A DNA stretch of 36,509 nt from Bacilli bacterium (GTDB lineage Bacteria; Bacillota_I; Bacilli_A; RFN20; CAG-826). A program made the position numbers and the translations under genes. The DNA is taken from positions 1 to 36,509 of the forward strand of contig JAFYAZ010000035.1 in NCBI GenBank assembly GCA_017540455.1, in the 5' to 3' direction. This document shows, piece by piece, positions 31,465 through 36,509 of the stretch (position 1 is its first letter; every line of letters starts with the position of its first letter). Below the pieces are notes generated by a model that was not told the origin of the DNA, made no database searches, and was given only the letters and a program-made list of their open reading frames with translations.

Positions 31465-32973
31465 TTATTTCAGGCCGTTTCTAATCTCTTTGAGCTTGGT
31501 TTGAAGCTCTTTTAATCCGAGGTTAAGCTCATTGGCTTCACCTGGTTTAAGATGGCGAACCCTTTCGATCTGGGCCTCGATGGCTTTGGCCGCCAAGACC
31601 TTCGAATAGTTAGGGTTGTTGATGTTGGCGTTAAGAATCAGATCCTGCCTTTGGGTCTCGGCAAAGCCGGAACTGTGGCTGGCTGGTTTCTTTGGCGCCT
31701 CTTTCTTAGGGGCAGGCTTCTTAGCTGGCGCCGGCTTTTTGGTTTCAGCCGGTTTCGCTTTAGGAGCAGCCTTAGGGGCTGGTTTTGCTTTTGGCTCCGC
31801 TTTTGGTTTTGGAACCGCGACAGGTTTCGGTTTCAAAGAAGCGTAGAAGTCGTTGTTCTTCTTTTCGAAGACAATGGTGGCTCCCTTGATTTTGTATTCT
31901 TTGAGCATGTCGTGCTTAAGCTCGGACACCTCTTTGTCGACCGCTTTAAGGTCTTTGGTGGTGACATCATATTCACCATGGACCATGGCGACATATGCAA
32001 CGTCTGGGTCTCTGAAGATCCAACCGTTATATTGGCCAAGCTTCTGAAGCGCGAAGCTTGGGGTCCTTCCGATTCCGTAGAAGATCTTCGGGGTTTCGGC
32101 CTTTGGTTTTTCAGGAGCCTTTGGAGCAGGAGCGACTGGCTTGGCTTTTGGGGCTGGGGCTAAACGCTTCTTCTCCTCAAGAAGCTTCTCTTCTGGGTAA
32201 CGGAGTTTGAGATTTGCTTTCTCGGCAGGTTTCATAGCCTTGAGAAGAGCAAGCTGTTTGTCGATATCCTCAATCTTCCTTGGGGTTGGGTAATTAGGAT
32301 TGCTGAGATTCGCGGAAAGTGCGGAATCTGCTAAAACCACAGGGGATTTGTCAGTGATTTTTGGTTTTTCAGGGGCTTTTTGCTGGGCTTCCTGTTTGGT
32401 TTTGATTGGGGTTTTGTTGTTCGAAATTGGTCGAACGTTGTTTCTTGCTGGGGCGCGTTCTTGCGGCTTCTCACCGTAGTTCACCTCTAAATCACCACTT
32501 CTGCTGATGCGGTAGACGTTGATGATTCTTCCCTTCTGGGATTCGAGGCTATTGAGACCACGGATGTCGTTTGTAAGTTTCTTGTCTTGGGTGATGATGA
32601 GAATCTTCTCGGCGATTCTCAGATCGGTGACCTTGGCAAAGATTGCTCTATCCGCAAAACCATCTTTGTGGGTTGGTTTTGTGATCTCAATGGTTTTGCC
32701 ATGGCGTTTATTGTCTTGCAGGATTTTTATGGCGAGTTTCGCTTCTACTAACTTATCGCCTTCCTTGCTCTTCGAATGCTTTTTGAGTTCTTCCATGCAT
32801 TCGCCAAGAACAATAACTTTCAAACCGTCTTTCCAATATTCACGGGATTTGACTAAGCAATCCATGAACAAAGGGAACGAGTCTTCCATCAAGGAACAAG
32901 TATCCATGAACACTTTGTCGAAATTATTCAAAAATTTCGCAAGGTTCGAGGACTTGATTTCCTCGCTGTACAT
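31465..32973 (-). CDS. PIN-domain protein with duplicated NPNY repeat and Ala/Pro/Lys-rich linkers
   Basis: This is a 502-residue protein. Residues of about 18-160 look like a PIN nuclease domain: D24 in KVFMDTCSLM, E61/E62, D108 in FADRAIFAKV, and D130 and D136 in ITQDKKLTNDI, which could make the acidic metal site. Two related segments follow, at about 216-271 and 444-501, each with AN(L/I)(S/N)NPNY and then LKAMKP or RHLKPGE and a helix. Between them lie low-complexity Ala/Pro/Lys linkers (about 272-295 and 380-432) and a compact domain of unknown type (about 296-378). No signal peptide or membrane segment. AAGGAGG precedes the ATG. An RNase role is inferred from the PIN fold only; the repeats are unfamiliar. 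Confidence 0.75.
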   Translation of the reverse strand: MYSEEIKSSNLAKFLNNFDKVFMDTCSLMEDSFPLFMDCLVKSREYWKDGLKVIVLGECMEELKKHSKSKEGDKLVEAKLAIKILQDNKRHGKTIEITKPTHKDGFADRAIFAKVTDLRIAEKILIITQDKKLTNDIRGLNSLESQKGRIINVYRISRSGDLEVNYGEKPQERAPARNNVRPISNNKTPIKTKQEAQQKAPEKPKITDKSPVVLADSALSANLSNPNYPTPRKIEDIDKQLALLKAMKPAEKANLKLRYPEEKLLEEKKRLAPAPKAKPVAPAPKAPEKPKAETPKIFYGIGRTPSFALQKLGQYNGWIFRDPDVAYVAMVHGEYDVTTKDLKAVDKEVSELKHDMLKEYKIKGATIVFEKKNNDFYASLKPKPVAVPKPKAEPKAKPAPKAAPKAKPAETKKPAPAKKPAPKKEAPKKPASHSSGFAETQRQDLILNANINNPNYSKVLAAKAIEAQIERVRHLKPGEANELNLGLKELQTKLKEIRNGLK

Positions 32974-33035
32974 TAAAAGTACCTCCTTATGAGTTAATTC
33001 TACTATATTTAGAACCTATTGGTTCCTAGAGTTTT

Positions 33036-33986
33036 CTAAGCGATGAAAAGGGCGGCCGCGCCGACAACGCCGGCATCGCTGCCGAGGGCAGAGACGAGAA
33101 CTCTGACTTCAGGGGTTCTCTTGAAGCCATAGTCTTTGGCCGCGAGTTTCTTCTCGACGGCGTCGGTTAAGTATTTGCGCTGATTGGAAAGGCCACCGCT
33201 TAAGATGACGGCCTCTGGACGGAAGATGTTGCAGAAGTTGATGATGCCTAAGGTGAGATACTCCTCATAATCATCGACGACTTTCAAAGCGGTCTTGTCG
33301 CCTTTTTTGGCGCATTCGAATGAAGTGCGGCCATCAACTTTCTTGATGTCGCCTTTGACGAAATCCCACATCTTGGAATCTTTGTCTTTCTTCATGGCTT
33401 TCTTGGTATCGTTGATCAAAGCAGTGACGGAAGCATAAGCTTCGAGGCATCCCTTGAGTCCGCAGGTGCACTGGCGTCCGCCTCTTTCGATGACCATGTG
33501 GCCGAGTTCGGTTCCTTTGCCTTCGTTGCCTTCGTAGAGTTTTCCATCAAGGAAAAGTCCACCGCCGACACCGGTTCCAAGGGTGAGGAGGACAAGGTTG
33601 TTATATTGTTTGCCAACACCGAATTTGGCTTCGCCAAGCATGGCGGCGTTAGCGTCGTTAGTCACTTTGGTTGGGAGGCCTGTGGCCTGGCGGATCATCT
33701 CAGCGACTGGAGCATTGTTCCAGCCAAGATTTCCAGAGAAGCAGCAGATACCGCTTCTGCTATTGATTGAGCCTGGGCAGCCAATGCCGATTCCGCCGAC
33801 TTCAAAACCTTCGGCCTGAACGGCTTTCACATTGGCGTTGATCAAATCGCCAAGCTTGCTGAGTGTTTCATCTTGTTTAGCACCCTTGATGAATTTCATC
33901 GTGAATGGGTGACTAATTGTTCCTTCTTCGTTTACGAACGCGCACTTAATGGACGTTCCACCGATATCAATTCCTAAATATAGCAT
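33036..33986 (-). CDS. ROK family sugar kinase (glucokinase-like)
   Basis: This 316-residue ROK protein has the ATP-binding GIDIGGTSIK at 5-14, the catalytic aspartate D111 in TNDANAAM, the phosphate loop LGTGVGGG (136-143) and the zinc site H163 with C173, C175 and C180 (CTCGLKGC). It has no N-terminal DNA-binding domain, so it is a kinase rather than a repressor. Glucose is the likeliest substrate. The start is uncertain: the ATG at 33986 fits family N-termini, with GAGG 12 bases upstream; an ATG at 34004 would add six residues but has no ribosome-binding site. It is 29 bases or more downstream of the nitroreductase gene. Confidence 0.92.
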   Translation of the reverse strand: MLYLGIDIGGTSIKCAFVNEEGTISHPFTMKFIKGAKQDETLSKLGDLINANVKAVQAEGFEVGGIGIGCPGSINSRSGICCFSGNLGWNNAPVAEMIRQATGLPTKVTNDANAAMLGEAKFGVGKQYNNLVLLTLGTGVGGGLFLDGKLYEGNEGKGTELGHMVIERGGRQCTCGLKGCLEAYASVTALINDTKKAMKKDKDSKMWDFVKGDIKKVDGRTSFECAKKGDKTALKVVDDYEEYLTLGIINFCNIFRPEAVILSGGLSNQRKYLTDAVEKKLAAKDYGFKRTPEVRVLVSALGSDAGVVGAAALFIA

Positions 33987-34033
33987 GCTGGTATTTTGCC
34001 TCATTTATTCCAAAGAATAAAGGATATTGCTTT

Positions 34034-34549
34034 TTAGAGCTCCTCGACCGTGTCGGCTAAAGGTTTTCTGTCTGAATGTCTTGGGGATGGGGTTGAGGAC
34101 TCGCTTGGATAGCCGATGGCGAGCATCATAACTGGCTTAATGTTTTCAGGAAGCTCAAAGGCTTCAGAGACGAGTTTCGAATTGAAACCCCTAAGCCAAA
34201 TGCTATGAATTCCAAGGTCCTCCGCTTCAAACATCATCGAAGTTGCGACGATGGAGGCGTCTTGCTCACCTGCGTTGTAACCTTCCTCGCGAGCGTTCTT
34301 CCAAACGGTATTCAAGTCATAGCAGACAAGAAGAACGATTGGAGCGTCATAAGTATGAGTGAGCTTAGCCGCTTTCCATAGAGAGTCCTCGGTCTTAAGG
34401 ACGTAAACCTTCTGTGGCTGGAAGTTACAGGCCGTTGGAGCGAGCCTTCCTGCTTCAAGGATCTTCGAAAGCTTTTCTTCTTCGATGGCGTGCGACTTAT
34501 CGAAGGCGCGTTCGGAGTATCTTTGCTCCGCTAATTTCAAGAATTCCAT
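34034..34549 (-). CDS. Nitroreductase family FMN oxidoreductase
   Basis: This 171-residue protein is a small FMN-dependent, NAD(P)H-using oxidoreductase that probably acts as a dimer. The family shows as QRYSERAFDKSHAI, LEAGRLAPTACNFQPQKVYV (FMN contact) and AEDLGIHSIWLRGFN, with MMLAIGYPSESS near the C-terminus. The natural substrate cannot be inferred. GGAAGGGGG lies upstream of the ATG. It may be co-transcribed with the ROK kinase, since no clear terminator separates them, only a short repeat TTTATTC-CAAA-GAATAAA (34004-34021). Confidence 0.9.
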   Translation of the reverse strand: MEFLKLAEQRYSERAFDKSHAIEEEKLSKILEAGRLAPTACNFQPQKVYVLKTEDSLWKAAKLTHTYDAPIVLLVCYDLNTVWKNAREEGYNAGEQDASIVATSMMFEAEDLGIHSIWLRGFNSKLVSEAFELPENIKPVMMLAIGYPSESSTPSPRHSDRKPLADTVEEL

Positions 34550-34706
34550 AATTAACCCCCTTCCTGGTTAACGGGACATCTTTTTATGAATATAAAACGT
34601 CTTCGAAAATATAATGTCATTCATTGCCGCTTTAATTCAAGGCAAATGATTTTGTTAATGTAAAAAATTATTGGAGTAAAAGGGTCTCTGTTATATACTT
34701 TGCCAC
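34550..34706. promoter_or_regulatory. Divergent promoter region, nitroreductase/DUF1275
   Basis: This is the longest gene-free stretch, at 157 bases. On the plus strand TATACT (34694-34699) sits 7 bases before the GTG of the DUF1275 gene, with a partial -35 TTGGAG at a 17-bp spacing. A TATAAT also occurs near 34610. On the minus strand, TATATT near 34591 could be the -10 of the nitroreductase gene. I see no tRNA, small RNA or other gene in it. Confidence 0.5.
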
Positions 34707-35462
34707 GTGAAAATCGAAGAAGAGAAAAGCATCGTAAAACATTCAAAGGTTGGCTTCATAATCGCCCTCCTTTTGACCTGCGCTGGCGGATTCCTTGAAG
34801 CCTATTCTCTTTACTATCGCGGCTTCTGGGGAATGATGATGACTGGCAACCTCGTTTATGGTGTTGTTAGCATTGTCAAAGGAACCCCTCTCGAACTTTT
34901 AACTTATATCCCGGTTGTCATTCTCTTCGCAGCAGGCGTTTTCCTCGCTAGACTTATCGAAGATAAAATTGCCAAAGAAGACGAAAAGAAATACCACGTT
35001 ATCGAACTTTCGGTCATCGTCGGACTTCTTCTTGTTGTCATGGCTATCCCAACCATTTTCGATCCAGAAACCAAGAACCCAGACAAATTCGCCTGGCCAA
35101 ACATCATCTCTAACGGCCTTATCGCCATCATCGGTGGCTTCTTGACCAAAAGCTTTGCTTCCTTTGACGAACAACCATACACCGCGACAATGATGACCGC
35201 GAATATGGGCCGCCTTGCCATATCAACCTATGACGCAATCTTTGGCGAGGAGAAGGCTAAGAGCCGTAAAGCGGCCCTCAAATACCTCGTGATCATTCTC
35301 TTGTTCGCTGTCAGCGCTGCAGGTTGCTACTGCTTCTACTACTTCGTTTATAAAAGCCTTGAGGGCGATACGCTTATCTCTTATTTCCCGAACCTGACTC
35401 TTGTGCTTCCACTCATTCTCATATCAAGCGCACTCATAGTTTCGGCGAAGAAAAAACAATAA
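34707..35462 (+). CDS. YoaK/DUF1275 family membrane protein
   Basis: This 251-residue protein has about six transmembrane helices (first at about 15-37, last near 225-247). The DUF1275 signature is visible: LLTCAGGFLEAYSLYYRGFWGMMMTGNLV near the N-terminus and the second-half TATMMTANMGRLA, reflecting an internal duplication with MTGN and MTAN. Family function is not established. The start is a GTG; the first hydrophobic helix follows only 14 residues later and no ATG lies between, so the GTG is credible. No Shine-Dalgarno is seen and the -10 box lies 7 bases upstream, so the mRNA may be leaderless. Confidence 0.88.
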   Translation: MKIEEEKSIVKHSKVGFIIALLLTCAGGFLEAYSLYYRGFWGMMMTGNLVYGVVSIVKGTPLELLTYIPVVILFAAGVFLARLIEDKIAKEDEKKYHVIELSVIVGLLLVVMAIPTIFDPETKNPDKFAWPNIISNGLIAIIGGFLTKSFASFDEQPYTATMMTANMGRLAISTYDAIFGEEKAKSRKAALKYLVIILLFAVSAAGCYCFYYFVYKSLEGDTLISYFPNLTLVLPLILISSALIVSAKKKQ

Positions 35463-35463
35463 G

Positions 35464-35492
35464 AAAAAGGGCTCAATTGAGCCCTTTCTTTT
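35464..35492. terminator. Bidirectional terminator between DUF1275 gene and solute-binding protein gene
   Basis: AAAGGGCTC-AATT-GAGCCCTTT is a perfect 9-bp stem with T-rich sequence on both sides (TTTCTTTTT plus, TTTTTCTT minus). It serves both convergent genes. Confidence 0.92.
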
Positions 35493-35500
35493 TGCTATTT

Positions 35501-36509
35501 TTATTCAAACGAACCGAAGGTTCTTACGGCTTCATCGACGCTCATGCCCTTTTGGCAAACGGCGATGCCAGCTTTTCTAACTTGCTGGTCGGCAGCATCA
35601 AGAAGACCTAATTGCGATGGGTTGATGATGCGGCTAGGCTCAATCTTTCCGAACGCTGAATATACTTCATCGAATGTCATGTCTTTGCATGGAGTGATCA
35701 TTCGCTTGGCTTTAGCCATGCGGTTGAGACAAGAAGATGAAATAACGAATCTCATGAACTCATTGGCCATGGCTAAGTTCTGGCTCTTCTTGTTAACTGA
35801 AAAGCAAAGATCGACGGTGTTATAGAAGTATCCGCCTTTATCGGTCGATGGGACTGGGTGGAAGCTATATTTGAATGGGTTCTTGGTGAAGGCTTCAGAT
35901 TGGCTTTCTCTCTTTTCGGTTCCTGAGACGGTTCCGCCTTTGGCGAGCATCATGGCAACGTCTCCCATATAGAAACGTTTGATGGTCTTGTCGTAATCGT
36001 CAGCAATGTTTGTCGTGCACTCTTCAAGATCGACAAAGCCTCTGCTCATAAAATCGTGGGCGAGTTCCAAGCTGGCACGCATATGCTCACCGGCGGAAGG
36101 CGCCAAGGAGTTGAGTTCATCCACCGCTGTTTTGTTATTGACTAAAGAAGCACAGAAATGTGGGAAGTAGAGAGGGTATATGACCATGCTTTCGTGTCCA
36201 AGCATCGGAAAGATCTTTGGGCTTGCTTTCTTGAAAGCGTCGCACGCAGAAATGAGTTCGTTATATGTCTCTGGAATTTTGACGTTGTTCGCCTTGAAGA
36301 GGTTCTCGTTGATTAACATTCCATAGGAAGTCGTGTAGACAGGAAGATATGGGACCTTGTTGTTCGAATCACGGTAAAGAAGGTCGTCGCGGATGCACGA
36401 AAGATCAAAGCCAAGCGACTTGTCGGACAAATCTTCTGTGTATTCGTCGATCGCCGAGAAGTCGATGGTTGAGTAGGTAAAGAAGATGTCCGGTGGGGTG
36501 TCTCCCTGA
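35501..36509 (-). CDS. Extracellular solute-binding protein, family 1 (sugar ABC transporter), partial
   Basis: The gene runs off the right edge; about 335 C-terminal codons are present, with the reading frame open to base 36508. Family features are DTPPDIFFTYSTIDFSAI, then VPYLPVYTTSYGMLINENLF (the typical 'Y...G..YNK.LF' hinge), PETYNELISACDAFKK, the GDVAMMLAKGG segment and the C-terminal NLAMANEFMRFVISS. Such lipoproteins capture sugars outside the membrane for an ABC importer. The signal peptide and transporter genes would lie beyond the window. Translation from an internal TTG at 36430 is possible on paper but is not the real start, because homology continues upstream. Confidence 0.88.
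   Translation of the reverse strand, partial: QGDTPPDIFFTYSTIDFSAIDEYTEDLSDKSLGFDLSCIRDDLLYRDSNNKVPYLPVYTTSYGMLINENLFKANNVKIPETYNELISACDAFKKASPKIFPMLGHESMVIYPLYFPHFCASLVNNKTAVDELNSLAPSAGEHMRASLELAHDFMSRGFVDLEECTTNIADDYDKTIKRFYMGDVAMMLAKGGTVSGTEKRESQSEAFTKNPFKYSFHPVPSTDKGGYFYNTVDLCFSVNKKSQNLAMANEFMRFVISSSCLNRMAKAKRMITPCKDMTFDEVYSAFGKIEPSRIINPSQLGLLDAADQQVRKAGIAVCQKGMSVDEAVRTFGSFE

Noticed and set aside
31690-31840. Repetitive Ala/Pro/Lys codons as a tandem DNA repeat or CRISPR-like array
   Set aside because: The repetition is at the amino-acid level with irregular periods inside an open reading frame; no direct repeat with unique spacers exists.
31552-32163. 203-residue reading frame opposite the PIN gene
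   Set aside because: It is the antisense of the Ala/Pro/Lys linkers, giving an artificial Phe/Trp/Arg-rich sequence.
1-36509. Mycoplasma-type code (TGA as tryptophan)
   Set aside because: TGA ends gatA, aguB's upstream gene, tmk, holB and DUF1538 in ATGA overlaps, and tryptophan is TGG throughout.

Overview
The window is a gene-dense stretch of a Bacillota (Firmicutes) chromosome. The likeliest source is an uncultured anaerobic member of the Bacilli, near Erysipelotrichales, RF39 or related gut lineages. The evidence is a gatCAB operon, the Firmicutes-type dnaX-ebfC-recR-tmk-holB-yaaT-rsmI block, CIRCE heat-shock operators, a YfhO membrane protein, and radical-SAM enzymes without any respiratory genes. 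Genes end in TGA as well as TAA and TAG, often within ATGA start/stop overlaps, so the standard bacterial code applies and not the Mycoplasma code. This lineage call is inference. I saw no rRNA, tRNA, CRISPR array, insertion sequence or phage gene, and no intergenic gap longer than about 160 bases.

Layout. 1-4927 (minus): prfA-prmC-tsaC-rpiB, a terminator, then gatC-gatA-gatB (gatB runs off the left edge). 5049-11100 (plus): a replication, repair and translation-quality operon, dnaX-ebfC-recR-tmk-holB-yaaT-rsmI, ending in a terminator inside the 3' end of the convergent yfhO. 11097-17927 (minus): pseudouridine synthase, a DUF1538 membrane protein, a tandem PII-like protein and yfhO, all tightly packed. 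18007-21488 (minus): a two-gene arginine-to-putrescine pathway, made of an arginine decarboxylase fused to agmatine deiminase, followed by N-carbamoylputrescine amidase. 21610-26362 (minus): UDP-galactopyranose mutase, a GH3 glycosidase and a family-2 glycosyltransferase. 26436-29847 (plus): an M24 peptidase, then a pair of adjacent radical-SAM proteins. 29941-34549 (minus): nitroreductase, ROK kinase, a PIN-domain protein with unusual repeats, a small membrane protein, an unknown protein, and a CIRCE-controlled Hsp20. 34707-35462 (plus): a YoaK/DUF1275 membrane protein. 35501-36509 (minus): a partial sugar-ABC-type solute-binding protein.

The items most deserving follow-up are these: (1) the DUF1538 transporter-like protein translationally coupled to a polypeptide with two PII-like domains, a likely sensor-gated membrane system of unknown substrate; (2) the decarboxylase-deiminase fusion, which with aguB packs arginine-to-putrescine conversion into two coupled genes; (3) a PIN nuclease-like protein with a duplicated 'NPNY' repeat around an unrecognised central domain; (4) a radical-SAM pair in which one member has three C-terminal CxxC pairs; (5) two CIRCE operators flanking the hsp20 promoter; and (6) several first-in-operon genes with a -10 box so close to the start codon that leaderless mRNAs are predicted.
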